A DNA stretch of 64,000 nucleotides, from positions 20,128,331 through 20,192,330 of the forward strand of contig NC_089325.1 of the NCBI RefSeq assembly GCF_036669915.1. The letters are read 5' to 3'. The notes beneath the pieces were generated by a model that was given only the letters and a program-made list of their open reading frames with translations, made no database searches and was not told the origin of the DNA. The translations under genes were made by a program, and so were the position numbers. Below are positions 9,180 through 20,378 of this stretch, piece by piece. Each line of letters begins with the position of its first letter. The stretch's first letter is position 1. Source of the stretch: Pocillopora verrucosa (lineage: Eukaryota > Cnidaria > Anthozoa > Scleractinia > Pocilloporidae).

Positions 9180-11213
9180 AATCAGTTAGCCAAGTTTCTG
9201 TCACACCAATCAGAGACAACGGCATATTAAGATTTCTCAGAAATAAATTAAGTTTATCGAAACTTCTCATCAAACTTCGAGTGTTTAAATGTATAATAGA
9301 AAAGTTTGTATTGTCCCAAATAAAGTTACTCGATTGTTCAGATCTTCCTCAACCATGTAGCCACTATTGGGCAGGCGAGTGATATTTATCTTATCAAATT
9401 GAAGGAAATAGATAAAGTTAAAGATACAAAACACAACAAGAACAAAAAAATAGAAAAATATATGATTATCTACACGGAAATAAAACTAGTATTTTTTTCG
9501 AAGAAATTTGTAGTGCAAGTGGAAAGAAGGCTTGTTGGAGATCTACACGAGGTGCAAAACAAACCTTCACTGAATGAGCATCAATCCAGACAGAAAGCTG
9601 TGACAATCAGAATGAACGGCCGTATTATCAGTAATGCTTCCTGTGCATCCTCTGGTAGGTCGCTGTCGCTTGTGTAGTTGAAGGTCCTGAATGGGTGGTA
9701 AAAGGTATTTTTCAACAGCGATTGTTTTCGTGTCGTGGCGGGACGGCGCAACCACTTTATCATAGGAAGCGTACCCACTGGAATATGTTTTTGACATGAA
9801 AAGGATATACCTCCCGTTTAACCAATCCAAATGTCTCTTATCTTCAGCCAATGGATTAAAGCCTGCATTTGCAACCTTCTTTCTGCCTTCTTAAATGTTC
9901 AGCATGACAAGTGGACCTACTGGGTGGGAAAAAGAGGGCGCCTAGACAAGTGAAAAGGTTTGTCTCTTCTTCGTCGCAAAGATCTTGCGGGTCAAACACA
10001 AAGATTTTAAAATTGCATATTGAAAAGGTCTTGCTCCTTTTCAAAATGAGAAACTTCCTTTTATAGACTACCTGGTAAGCCGTGACGACATCTCACTACG
10101 GAAAACAGTCTACAGGAAACGTCACATACCGACAGATTACTAAGATTGATCGGGCTACAGCACGACATCACACAAAGCCACGAAAATTAAGACTCTAGCA
10201 CGACAAGAGCGACCAATATGCTACACGACAGACAGCTTAGCTGACGAGAACGAATACCTTGACCGTGTTTTTTCAAAAAAACTGCAACAACGACTCCATC
10301 CGACGAAACACTCACCGACCTACTGCAACTACCTAAACAAACGACACCGCAACTTCTATGACTACAGCGACCACATTGTACATAAAGGTAAAAGATATAC
10401 GTAAATTAGATAAATATTATCAGGCTCTCTTTTTTTTTTTAATCGAACTCTACATTAACGTTGTATAAGGCTCTTTTCAGACGGCAACGTTTTTAAAATG
10501 GGAAAAATTTGGAGGATCCAGGTATTTCATAACATAAATTTAATATCTCAAGTTGTATGCAAATTTCAGTGTAATGCCGTCGGCGATCCTTCCGTTTTTT
10601 TTTTATTTTTTATTTTTGCTTTTCTTTCTTTTCGATTGCTAAGAAGACGCGAAAACTTAGCTAAGGAAAAAAATGAAAGCCACGGACAAAGACAGTGACG
10701 TAATCACTTGTAATCCTGGCGCTTACGAAAAATGTTAACGTTGTGTTGTCGCATGACGTATGCGACCTGGTGTCACTTTCTGTCGATTACTCCAACCGAA
10801 ACGTGTAACCTTTTTCGTAATTAATAATCGTTGTGTTCGTTTTTCTAAGGCGCTACACTTCGTCTTTTTAACAGGGAGTATAACAGGATAAAGAGGAAAG
10901 GGCTAACGCTCGAGACATTGGCTTTGAAACTCTTTACGGTGGCCAATTTACGTCATCAACTCAGTTGATAAAACCAAATTATCCAGCATTGGATTTGGTT
11001 GGTACTCTCTATGAAAAGCCATTGGCTGTTGTGGCAGGACTATGGGCCCAAATAACATTAGTTTTAGTGAGGCCTCCGAAATCTACATTTCTTCGCTGAT
11101 ATAAGATAAGAGAAGTGAAATGAGTAGTGAAAGGTAAAATTAATGAGCACTGTTGCCAGACTGGCGGAGCCTTTCGTCGAACGATTTTCACGAGGGTGTT
11201 TATAGCTGCAGCC
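9180..11213. other. Long stretch without a supported gene
   Basis: 10080-10320 is an old, diverged copy of the leader sequence that sits 5' of tRNA-Ala in other units (compare 38330-38520). The rest, including 9400-10040 and 10500-11130, shows no duplicate in the window, no tRNA boxes and no recognisable protein. It may hold ordinary single-copy intergenic DNA. Confidence 0.4.
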
Positions 11214-11286
11214 GGGGAATTAGCTCAAGTGGTAGAGCGCCTGCTTCGCATGCGGGAGGTACCAGGATCGATACCCGGATTCTCCA
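11214..11286 (+). tRNA. tRNA-Ala (CGC)
   Basis: A 73-nt sequence with loop TTCGCAT, so the anticodon is CGC. The acceptor, D and anticodon stems pair, with one T:G in the anticodon stem. The T stem CCAGG/CCCGG has one A:C clash. A run of ten T follows three bases after the end, the strongest Pol III terminator in the window. Its body is almost identical to the TGC gene at 9107, so the two differ chiefly in the wobble base. It is probably functional. Confidence 0.85.
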
Positions 11287-11359
11287 CCTTTTTTTTTTCT
11301 TTTTTCATATTTGCCATTGATGACAGAAAACTCGTAAACCTCTCAGGAATCTAAAGGAG

Positions 11360-11595
11360 ATGAAACTGGAAAGGAATGTCAATGTTTTTGATACATATCG
11401 GCCGTTTTTTTACTGGATTTGGCGCAGGGTGAGCGAGACTAATATGAGGCGGACATTCCGGCAAGGTAAACAACAAAAGACACGCAAACTTCATTTGTTT
11501 TTGTTATTTTTTTCTTCTGTAACTCTTATCGTGGTCTTCGGAAAAATAATCGCGATAGAGAGGTTCCCAATGCGTCATGACATTACTGGATTTTG
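11360..11595 (+). CDS. Candidate first exon, membrane-anchored protein, unrecognised
   Basis: An open frame from ATG at 11360 encodes a basic N-terminus (RRTFRQGKQQKTRK) followed by a hydrophobic stretch LHLFLLFFSSVTLIVVFGKI, the layout of a type II signal anchor such as Golgi enzymes have. It ends at a consensus donor GGTGAGTAA (GT at 11596). A later ATG at 11443 could also be the start. The region is single-copy in the window, unlike nearly everything around it. I found no downstream exon and recognise no family, so this is inference only. Confidence 0.25.
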
Positions 11596-11917
11596 GTGAG
11601 TAAACGCTTAAAACTTTCATTGGTTGTGTGAGCATAACATAGATAAAATGTTCCAAAGTGATTCGCCGGCAACGGTAAGTGCGTTTTAAGTTTGTTTCAT
11701 TTATTCCAGCCTCACTTTTCTCTCAAAAGAAAGAATTTCATGAAAAGGAATTTTTAAAGAATCTACTTAACTTTGGTCTGAAAATGGGTTTTTCACGAGG
11801 ACATAGCTAAGTAATGGTCTCCTGTTGTTGGAGATTATTATACCGATAAATTTTGAAAAGTTATTACTGGGTGAAAATAAAATACAGACATATAGATGGC
11901 TTTGTTGAAACAAAAAC

Positions 11918-11969
11918 TGGTCCGTGTGAGGATCGAACTCACGACGCTCTACCGACTGAGCTAACGACC
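11918..11969 (-). pseudogene. tRNA-Ile without anticodon arm
   Basis: The minus strand has a near-complete acceptor, the A box GTTAGCTCAGTCGGTAGAGC, then directly CGTGAGTTCGATCCTCACAC and GGACCA. The 20 nt holding the anticodon arm are cleanly removed, while both Pol III boxes and the T arm are perfect. The deletion ends differ from those of the 16791/37711/2858 copies, so it arose separately. Confidence 0.85.
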
Positions 11970-12830
11970 ATTGAGTTGTGTTTCTGCAAAATTCGTATTC
12001 ATAAATCGGCCTATGTGAAGTTATTTCGGCTTCCTTCTCACTTTAAGTTTTAAATTAATCCCGGGGACGATTCCTTTTGCGCTCAAATGTTATTATTGCC
12101 AGGCTATACCATTGACAGATAATCACCTGGAAAGCAAACAAAGACATATGTGCTGGCTCTCGATTGTTTTTGTTTTTTTATCTGACTTTGGTTGCCTCGA
12201 TTGAATGAACGAAAAACTTTATCACGGATTTCTTTAGATAAATCATTTGGTAGATGAAACTGATTGCCATCCCATTTCACTCTTCCTGTCGTAGTCCTCA
12301 CGATTAGAGTGCATCTACAATACGTTCTCCTTGACTTTGTGTGAGAAACAATGAGGTTCTCGACCACTAATCTTTGCGTGTTTTCCAAGGCAGGAGGAGG
12401 TCTAGATACAGGCGAAGCAGCTGCTTTGAGCCTCCTAATAATATCTTGCTTGAGTCTCTCAAACTGAGCAATATTAACGAGTTAATGATGTTTTTGCTGC
12501 TGATCATCGTGGTAACAGACGTTTGTCATATGGCTATGGATTGTTCCTCTGTCGTGGTATTTTGTCAGTTGTGACGACGTTTCTGGTCGTCAATGGCATC
12601 TAAAGTGGTAAAGCAATTAAAAAAAAAAAAAAACGGGTCACAAGCAATACATGGCGTGCATCTGCTACGTCCTTTACGATGATTAGAAACTATGATCAAG
12701 GCCAAGACCATCAAATTAATTTCACCTGTCTCTATTGTAGTTTCCTCAAAGAGATCCTAAAATAGTGCCGGCTTGTAGCAACGATTGTCCCTCGATTTCA
12801 GTTTAGTTTTTTCCTAAATCAAGATTATTG

Positions 12831-12896
12831 CTCGGGTCGCAGTTGGTTGGAGCGCCTATCTAGTAGACTCGCAGGTTTAGATACCAACTCTCCGAT
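12831..12896 (+). pseudogene. tRNA-Thr-like (AGT) relic
   Basis: GTCGCAGTTGGTTGGAGCGC followed by CTATCTAGTAGAC resembles the eukaryotic tRNA-Thr D arm and an anticodon loop CTAGTAG (AGT). The 3' half is unrecognisable. The partner on the other strand is 31203-31267. The isotype is tentative. Confidence 0.5.
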
Positions 12897-12953
12897 GTTA
12901 GCAAAGATATCTGGGACAGAAAAGAAATCAAATTGATACTATGGTGAACTCAT

Positions 12954-13024
12954 GGCTGTTGGTCTTATGGCATTATCCTCGCTTTGGGTACGAAAGGTCC
13001 CGGGTTCGACTCCTGGAGATGCCC
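12954..13024 (+). pseudogene. tRNA-Pro (TGG) relic
   Basis: Loop TTTGGGT gives TGG and the B box GGTTCGACTCC is good, but the acceptor strands GGCTGTT and AGATGCC do not pair in the middle and the anticodon stem has two clashes. The inverted partner 31075-31143 has the same acceptor fault. Confidence 0.75.
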
Positions 13025-13512
13025 GTTTTGTTGTGGAATATGATGCGAACATAGTTTTTGATCTATATATAATTAAATGAAAGAAGTCAACGTGTTACAC
13101 GGGTGTTTCATATCCATTCCTAAATTTTCTTAGAAATGCCGGACTGTTTTTGATAAACTACTGCATGTGAAATTTTATCTTATGTGTTCCACGCGCACAC
13201 TTGTACTCGTTGCGGATCTATTTCCTCATTTCGTTCTTGATTTCTGTTGGGAGTATTGAACATCACTCGTGCGAATCCCAACAAATAATCGAAAGACAGA
13301 AGTTTAGTAAATAGTGCAGGAGAAGTTTCATACTGACAAGTTTATTCATGTGGTCTTTACACGAGCATAGACGGAACAATCCAGACTTAGTATCCACCGG
13401 GAAGCGCGTGTTTTAGTTAACTCACCCTCAAAATACTCAGAAAAAATTATTATGACAAGAGGATGATAATAAAACTTAGATTTCTGATAGTGCGGAAAAT
13501 TTTGACAACAAT

Positions 13513-13585
13513 TGTTTCTGGCAGGGCTCGAACCTACGACCTTCCGCGTGTTAGGCGGACGTGATAACCACTACACTACAGAAAC
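13513..13585 (-). tRNA. tRNA-Val (AAC)
   Basis: A 73-nt cloverleaf: GTTTCTG/CAGAAAC-A acceptor, A box TAGTGTAGTGGTTATCA, loop CTAACAC (AAC), T stem GTAGG/CCTGC with loop TTCGAGC. All stems pair, with one T:G. A T4 run follows on the minus strand within 20 nt. Its inverted counterpart near 30570 has the flank but not the gene, so a rearrangement break falls next to it. It is very probably functional. Confidence 0.94.
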
Positions 13586-14280
13586 TTGTATGTACGCACT
13601 TGGTATCTACGGCATGTCTGAAATGCCACGTTCCTAATACACTAACGGCAGAATCGAGGAGTGTGTTGTAGGAGCAGGCTCGGTTGTTTCTGTCAACCTG
13701 ATTTCTGATTAAGTTGGGCTGTCAGGGTGACACGGGAGTTATGCACACTGGAACTTTTCATTTTAAGTTCATGTTTGATAGTAATTCAAGAGTCAAAGTG
13801 TCTCTTTCTCTTTTATTCATTTAGAACAAAAAAGACAATTACGTTGATACGTTTTGATCTTTTACTAAGGCTCATGGTTTAGGGGGGTACATCCTAAGTA
13901 CCACAACACGAAAACCACCGCTGTCCAACAGTGATTTTTCAGCGCCTATTGGAGAAATATCTGTAATGTGCTGTTTTACTCTAATTCTCAAAGGCTTGTC
14001 TATATCGATGATCCTTTATGGAGAGTTTGGTTTGAGTGGAGTTTCAATGGAATCTGTTTCCAACAGCAACTAAAAATTAATCTAATAAAACTACTCTTGC
14101 TAACGCAGTTTACTTGACGTGAATATCGTCGCGCATATGTTTCTCCCGTTTGCACTTCAAATTCTTCGAAAAATATTCTAGTTTTATTTCCATGTAGATA
14201 ATTTTAGATTACTTTTTTTTCTCTCTATTACTTTATCTATTTATTTCAGTTTGATAAGATTAATAACTTTTCGTAGTTAA
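13586..14280. other. Val/Ile-unit spacer
   Basis: 13660-13800 matches the Val flank seen at 22010-22150, 19590-19730 and 61080-61230. 13800-14280 matches the block repeated at 24000-24430, 44230-44490, 52400-52660 and 58040-58530. No gene is seen. Confidence 0.5.
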
Positions 14281-14351
14281 GGTTCCTATGGTGTAGTTGT
14301 TATCACGTCTGCCGGCCTCACACGCGGAAAGTCGCAAGCCCTGTCAGAGGC
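14281..14351 (+). pseudogene. tRNA-Val (CAC) relic without T loop
   Basis: GTTCCTATGGTGTAGTTGTT and loop CTCACAC (CAC) are present; the 3' part reads GTCGCAAGCCCTGTCAG. Compared with intact Val genes, six bases of the T arm and loop are missing, so there is no B box. Other copies of this class are at 24443-24752, 58539 and 62011-62325. Confidence 0.8.
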
Positions 14352-15276
14352 GCAAGTGATCTTTTGTCACTATTACGATCGCTATCACATACTACTTGCC
14401 TAATATATGCGCCAATTTCAATTTTTGCAAACCCAAATAATTATTTTTTTAAACATTTTTGTCTCCTTGTGAGCAGGTCGCACAGGGAAAGAAAGAAGTG
14501 GAAGCAAGATGGGCTAGGGTAAGCGACTGAATGCAACAGTGGCTCATGCAATATCAAAACTTGCTCGTTTACCTTAAATTCTCGATCTTCAGAGCTAAGG
14601 TATATAGTCTCAGAGTATTAATTCACATATTTTTATGTTTTTAAACACTATTATTTTCATAAGAGCATTGGAGGTTGGAATACTTACCGTTGCGAGTTGG
14701 TTAGGAAAGTTTTCTGCACGTTTGTGCAAACAGTGCAGATTACCAGAGGTCATGATTTGGAATGAAATATTTGCTGCACCCACCACTACCCATGAACGCT
14801 TTTTGCGTTTCCGCAGCAAAATCTAGGAGTTTTATATCACTTTGTGAACCTCTATGTCGCGATTATTTGCCGAGATTCGCAGAAGTGGTGTTACCTGCTC
14901 TTCAAAGCCACCTCAAACAAAATTAAAGTGTAAAATCGTAGCGAAGAAATAAGAATTTGTCTTCTCGTGAGCAGGTCGTACAGGAAAGGAAAGAGGTCGA
15001 CGTAAGACGGGCTATGGGAAGCGACTGAATGCAACAGTGGCTCTTGCAATATCAAAACTTCCCCATTTACCTGAAATTCTCGAACTTTAGAGCTATGGTA
15101 TATAGTCTCAGAGTATTCATTCACACATTTCATCTGATTATGATTTTCTTTGTCACTCATGAAGAATTAATTTGAAGCATTTTCCAGGAGATTCATTGTG
15201 CCCTTTTTTGTCTAGACCCGTCACACTTCCTATGGATTTTTCAGCTTGTCTCACGTCCCATTTTATTTTTGTGACT
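14352..15276. other. Pro-unit leader, partly repeated twice
   Basis: 14460-14640 and 14950-15130 are two versions of the same leader (sequence near GAAAGAAGT and TATAGTCTCAGAGTATT). The same leader occurs at 24850-25030, 39840-39900 and, inverted, 43420-43620. No gene is supported. Confidence 0.5.
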
Positions 15277-15348
15277 GGCCTGTTGGTCTAGAGGCACGAT
15301 TCTCGCTTCGGGTGCAAGAGGTCCCGGGTTCGACTCGCGGACAGGCCC
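15277..15348 (+). tRNA. tRNA-Pro (CGG), slightly decayed
   Basis: The 5' end is the full GGCCTGT, pairing with ACAGGCC, so the acceptor is better than in the minus-strand Pro copies. The loop TTCGGGT gives CGG. It has one C:A clash in the anticodon stem (GCAAG) and a G:G in the T stem (CGCGG). No T4 run follows within 30 nt. Function is doubtful. Confidence 0.55.
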
Positions 15349-15811
15349 CTATTGCCCATGATTGCCTACAAGTTATTGTTTCTCCATTGAGTTAAAGGTG
15401 TAGGAAAGACTATCTAGAAAGATTACTCCAAAAATGTCTACCTATCCAATCCCTTTTTTTAAGTTTGTTTTAAACCATATTCAATTGATTCAACTTTTAA
15501 TAGCGACGGTGAAAACCTATAGAAATGTTTTGAGTTGTTTCTTGGTGCGCACATATACCAATTTCTAAATCTTCGAAGGACATCAGCCCAAGTCCTGATT
15601 TTGTCTTGAGATAATTTCTTAGAATCGAACATTTATACAGGCCTTCACCGTCGCCATAGAAAATTGAATTAATTGAATGTGCCTTAAGACAATTGTTGGA
15701 GAAGATTTAATTGGTAGTCTGAGTTCGAAGAGAACAACACGTTCTAAGACACAATTTCAAAATGGTCTTTATCCTCCTCATCAATTCTTGAGCAAGTTAA
15801 TTAATAATTAT

Positions 15812-15864
15812 CCCGATACCTCCCGCATGCAAAGCGGGCGCTCTACCATTTGAGCTAATTCCCC
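15812..15864 (-). pseudogene. tRNA-Ala (TGC), 3' end lost
   Basis: Intact from GGGGAATTAGCTCAAATGGT through loop TTTGCAT to GGTATCGGGAT, then unrelated DNA. The break lies in the T arm. The inverted-arm partner at 38713-38770 is also cut in the T arm. Confidence 0.8.
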
Positions 15865-16400
15865 AATCCGATAAATATGAAGGACGTAATATGATAAAAA
15901 ATAATTCTTCAGTCTGCAAAGCGTGGTGCAGATAAAGAGATGGTTAGTAAGATCAAACACACGCACCAACAATGGACCTAGTAGGTCTTTCTCTGTTTTG
16001 TCAAGTGTAGCCGTTGTTGTAGTTTTTCTTAAAAAAAAAGAGAGATGGTCAACGTATTTGTTTTCGTTGGAGGAGCTGTCCTTCGTGTAATAAAATAGCC
16101 TTGCACGTTTCGTCAGAGTTCTGATGGCCCGTGGCCGGCCATGAATGATGTTGGGCTGAAGGATGTCTAGCCGAGTCCCAAAATGGGATATTACTCTTTG
16201 TCACAATTAGTGTTCCCTACACATCAAGTGTTGACAATTTATCGCCACAGATTTAAAATAAAAGGCTCTTGCGAAACCCAATGGAAGAAATACGTGAATT
16301 AAAAAAAGACCATAAACCTCAATGAACGCAGGGTAATTATTAGCGTCATTCAAAATAGCAAGTTATTCAAAAGAAGAATCAGAACATTAATAGGCAGGCG
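15865..16400. other. tRNA-Ala leader repeat
   Basis: The minus-strand leader that precedes tRNA-Ala in many units (also 26139-26560, 38330-38712, 48130-48513, 55040-55434, 59355-59790, 61430-61760). It holds a Pol II-like or spacer sequence of unknown role. No RNA gene is seen. Confidence 0.6.
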
Positions 16401-16473
16401 TGGAGAGTCCGGGTCTCGATTCCAGTGCCTACCGCTTGCTTAGGGGGCACTACACCACTTGAAGCAATTCTTC
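16401..16473 (-). pseudogene. tRNA-Ala relic, strongly decayed
   Basis: Recognisable by the acceptor-like ends GAAGAATTG and GACTCTCCA, the A box remnant and a B-box remnant TCGAGAC. The anticodon arm no longer pairs. The related relic on the same strand is 38175-38247. Confidence 0.6.
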
Positions 16474-16790
16474 AACCAACTTAAAGATAAATGAATAAAG
16501 GGGCAAGTTCCTATAGAAACTGTGGTGCTGCGTCGTCGGAGAGTATAACTGGGTAATTTGGTATTATCAACTGAGTTGATGACGTAAATTGATTCAAAGC
16601 TGCATGACGTTTCGAGCCCATCGTCAGAGCGAATGAAAGATTAAAGATGGCCCAGTTAAAGCTTTTGACTCAGCTCCTCGCCTTACATAACGGCTCTTCA
16701 GCTTTGGATATAAACCGCTCTAACGGGGAAAAAGTAGAGCTAAAAGGAAAAAAATTACCGCTAACAGCAATAATGGGCAAGGGTATGCAA

Positions 16791-16840
16791 CGTCTGTAGG
16801 CTCAGTCGGCAGAGCGTGGTACGTGAGTTCGACCCCCTAC
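16791..16840 (+). pseudogene. tRNA-Ile without anticodon arm
   Basis: GGCTCAGTCGGCAGAGCGTG then GTACGTGAGTTCGACCCC: D arm and T arm joined, with 17 bases of the anticodon region absent. The acceptor strands are decayed. The same deletion is seen at 37711 and 2858, so it predates the inverted duplication. Confidence 0.75.
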
Positions 16841-17827
16841 ATCAATTTTTTCCCTCATCTATGAAACTGTTTTTTTCCTTATATGTTATGAAATTCCATC
16901 ACAATGTACCTTATCAGTAACACTTGACTACCAAAATTCTCCTAGTGCACAGTAAATAATTCCAAAAAAATAGGTCGTTGGCGTTTCATTATTATTCTTA
17001 GAAGTGAGAAGAAAAGTGGACAAAAACAAACTATATACGTTCAAAACCTGTCAAAATTAACGATACCCGAATTTTCGAAGCTTTAAACCATACGCTGACA
17101 TCAAATTTAACAGAAGATACATGGAAAGATAAAATGTTAATTGATCGTCATCCCAACTGATAAGTATACCAGCCATGTGAAAATGGTCATGAAGTGACCA
17201 ACGTCGTCGCTCTAATCAACCCGAAATCTTTTAAAAGCTAAGTATGAACACTTTGGAACTTGCGGATAGATAATTTGTTGTGGCATATAATTACAAATGC
17301 TCAATCTTAGTCGAAATTTTTTTTCAGGAAAATGTGCTTGAGAAATGAATTGAGCAGAAATCATATAATTTGCATGACCGCTATCAAAATACATGCATAT
17401 AATTTGATTCTTTGTGCGGCTTAACATTGCCTCAATAGCAAAATGCACCCAATAAGGGAAATTCGCCCGAAAAATTTCGTGTCTATTTATCTTTGTTGGT
17501 AAGTGGAGGGGCACCCGAGAAGTAAGGAGTCACTTCTTCATCCTCATATTTCTATCGTCCTTCAGCATCTTCCTGTGTGTTTTTTACCAGTCACTTGAAG
17601 AAACTCGGGTTATGTTTTCCCAAGGTGACATTTGATTTAAAAGTACAGCAGAGTAAGCTCTGCACCTTACAAGACTGTAGCCACCTAATCTTCTGGCCAG
17701 CGGTGGAATCTGCATAATTAAGATTTGCTCTTGCTCTGGAAAGAAAACGAGATATAAATGTCTTAGATAGAGATTTTATTAAGATTAAGTACCGACTTTT
17801 CGATTAGAGGAGCTCTATCGGAATGGA
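16841..17827. other. Spacer within inverted-repeat arm
   Basis: Matches 36767-37710 in reverse. One open stretch (17212-17514, minus) has no counterpart frame in the partner arm, which argues against coding. Nothing functional is seen. Confidence 0.5.
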
Positions 17828-17881
17828 AACCCGGTCTCCCGCGTGACAAGCGAGGATACTCACCGCTATACTACCGAACGG
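17828..17881 (-). pseudogene. tRNA-Asp (GTC), 3' end lost
   Basis: CGTTCGGTAGTATAGCGGTG through loop TTGTCAC (GTC) to GGAGACCGGG, then cut in the T arm. The right-arm partner 36711-36766 is cut at the same place, so the loss predates the inverted duplication. Confidence 0.8.
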
Positions 17882-18176
17882 TCTTACGAGAGACAAGGTA
17901 AGGATGGAAGGCTAGCGCAACTTTCCGCTTGTATTTAGTAAAACACCACTCGCTTTAGAACTACTGTTGGAAAAGTTAACTGACCGTGATCCTTACTGTT
18001 GCACTTGCCAGTAATAATAATAGGAATTGATTGTACATATACTAAGACGACAACAGGGAAAGTGGAATAGGTCACTAACATGGACGACCGGTAGGAAGCG
18101 ATCATTTGCTTACACACCTGCTACCAGCTACGCATCAAAACAACAGTAATATATCTTTTAAGGGTTTCGTGTAACT

Positions 18177-18243
18177 GGCCTGTTGGTCTAGTGATTCTCG
18201 CTTTGGGTGCGGGAGGTCACGAGTTCGACTCCTGGACAGGCCC
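18177..18243 (+). pseudogene. tRNA-Pro (TGG) with D-arm deletion
   Basis: GGCCTGTTGGTCTAGTGATT lacks five bases of the D loop and stem compared with the CGG genes. The loop TTTGGGT gives TGG, and the B box and acceptor 3' end (ACAGGCCC) are intact. The inverted partner 36351-36417 has the same deletion. Confidence 0.8.
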
Positions 18244-19419
18244 GTTTTGTCGTGGAATTTGATCTGAGGAAACTTTTTGTTCCTACATTTAGGTAGTTTA
18301 AGACGAAGGAAAGACAATCAGGCAAAATAACTTCTAAACCGTTGTCACACTCTGACAAAAAGTTGTTGCATTACAGACCTTTCAATATTTTTAAAAATAA
18401 TTCTTATGCAATTCAATATTTGTGATAAGCAGTGGTCAAAACGTAAATTAAGGCTTTTGTGTGCGTTTTAGTGTGCAATCACAGCCAATTTCCACAATTT
18501 TTGAAAGGCGACATGTAGAAAATAATTATGACAAATTACACTTGAACAGAACCGAGAATAGTCATCAATTGCTGTGTTGTGATGTAAAGATGGAGTTTTC
18601 GTTGGATTGACGGTATAGAGAACGAGTGCCATAGTGAACAGACATTCTATTTTATAGAATTTCACATTTTTTCTAGAAAAAAGGGCAATTTGGTGAGTTG
18701 AAGTGCAGTTAATCGTCGATAATCCAAAACAACAGCTGATGAGATTTTCTCCACACTCCCAACTTGAGCGATGTAGTAAAAACCAGAAAACACATATCGT
18801 GAATATCATATTTTGCTTCGCTCCAGACAGGCTACTCCATTTGCAGGAAACAAAGCCAAAACTCTTTGTCCTTCGGATGAAATAGCTTCAAAGGAATGAC
18901 TAAAGCGCGGCATCAAGATAAATGGAAGAGATCAATGTCTTACACGTATGTTTGATATTCACTGCTATCAAAGAAAATACAAATGAAGATTTCAAATTTT
19001 GTCTGAAATAACTGCTTTTGCGAAATTATCGCATTTGGAATTTATTTCTTGCGTGTACATATAGCAATTTTACGCGCACACGTTTACACGTTGCGGACCT
19101 ATTTTGTCATTTCGTTCTTGGTTTCTATTGGGAGGGATGAACATCACTCGTGCGAATCCCGACAAATAATCACAAGAAGGAGGTTGAAAATGGAAATAAT
19201 GTTAAGTCGATAGTGGAAATACGAACACGAGTAAATAGAGCAGCGAAGGTGTCATACCAACAAGTTTATTCATCCGATCTTTACACGAGCATAAACAGAA
19301 GAATCCAGACTGAGTGGCCACCGGTAAGCGCGTGTTTTAGTTTATCTCAGCCTCAAAATACTCAACGGATGGTGCTAAAACTTGGATTTCTGATGTTGCG
19401 GACGATTGTGACAACCTTT
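18244..19419. other. Spacer within inverted-repeat arm
   Basis: Corresponds to 35632-36350 in reverse and to 59930-60975 directly. Several short open stretches lie here without protein resemblance. No gene is supported. Confidence 0.5.
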
Positions 19420-19492
19420 TGTTTCTGGCAGGGCCCGAACCTGCGACCTTCCGCGTGTTAGGATGACGTGATTATCATTACACCAAAGAAAT
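19420..19492 (-). pseudogene. tRNA-Val (AAC), decayed
   Basis: Loop CTAACAC and most of the T arm persist, but the anticodon stem (GTCATC against GCGGAA) and acceptor (ATTTCTT) no longer pair properly, and the T loop has become TTCGGGC. The inverted partner is 35559-35631. Confidence 0.8.
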
Positions 19493-20304
19493 TTACAGGT
19501 TACTACTTTTGTGGCAGTTACGGCATGTTTAAAATGCCTTGTTTCGAATAAGTTGACGAATAAGCAGAATTTGGAGGGTGCTGTGGGAAAAGGCTCCGGT
19601 TGTTTCTGTCATTCATTTGTTTCTCACTCCTGTTGCTGACAAGCTGATGAAGTCGGGCTGTCAGGGTGTCACGCGAGTTGCGCAAGCTGCAACGTTTCAT
19701 CTTAAGTTCATGTTTGTAGTCATTCAAGAGTCAAATTATCAATTTTCAACAAAATCATAGACAGCAAAAAGACGTCGAAGACGCATTAACAAAACAAACG
19801 ACTCGGTTTCGCGAAATTATGTAAAATTTACCTCATACGAATAAATTTTGCGATTCTTTGCCACACGTGCAGGCAATTTTTCATCTTGCCTAAGCTTTCT
19901 GTGGTACGAATCCCGGCATACAGGGCTTGACAAGGCAAAATCAAATTACAAGACGGAAAGACTGTTCTCGAGTAGATGATGCAGTAAAGCGTTCATTCCA
20001 ACAAGTGTCGTTTGTTGATCTGAGGTCTCCATGAGCATAAAGAAACCGTTCAGACTGACTCGCTAACCGGTAACTGTTTCTTAGTTTACCTCAGCCTTAG
20101 TATCCTTAGAAAGAATGAGGTTCTCAGGAAAAGAAGAGTATCACAAAGTTGAAATTTAATTTATTGAATTTTGAACTACTAATTATTCTCGTGAGGAAGA
20201 ATAATTAACCAGAAGAAGCATAATTAACACAATTTGTAATGATTGTTAAAGCTGCACATATTGCCGTAGTGTCTGCCCATCCTCCAATCAAAATGGTCAT
20301 AAAT
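19493..20304. other. Val-unit flank
   Basis: Val-unit 5' flank (compare 61050-61400 and, reversed, 34800-35550). No gene is seen. Confidence 0.5.
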
Positions 20305-20378
20305 CGTTTCTGGCAGGGCTCGAACCTGCGATCTTCCGCGTGTTAGGCAGACGTGATAACCACTTTACTACAAAAAAC
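20305..20378 (-). pseudogene. tRNA-Val (AAC), probably inactive
   Basis: 74 nt, with loop CTAACAC and a perfect T arm (GCAGG-TTCGAGC-CCTGC). The acceptor 5' strand GTTTTTTG carries an extra T and mispairs, and GTGTAG of the A box has become GTAAAG. The A-box damage suggests it is silent. The opposite-arm partner (34757) is only a 27-nt stub. Confidence 0.7.

Larger units (their letters stand above)
12060..13500. repeat. Inverted repeat arm (partner 30600-32000)
   Basis: The reverse complement of this block matches 30600-32000 at lower identity than the recent duplications, with small indels. It includes the Asn-unit flank (12060-12600), a Thr-like relic and a Pro-TGG relic. The Val-AAC gene at 13513 lies just outside the end. 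The pairing crosses that of the 15054/39897 inverted repeat, so the locus is not a simple palindrome. Confidence 0.75.
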
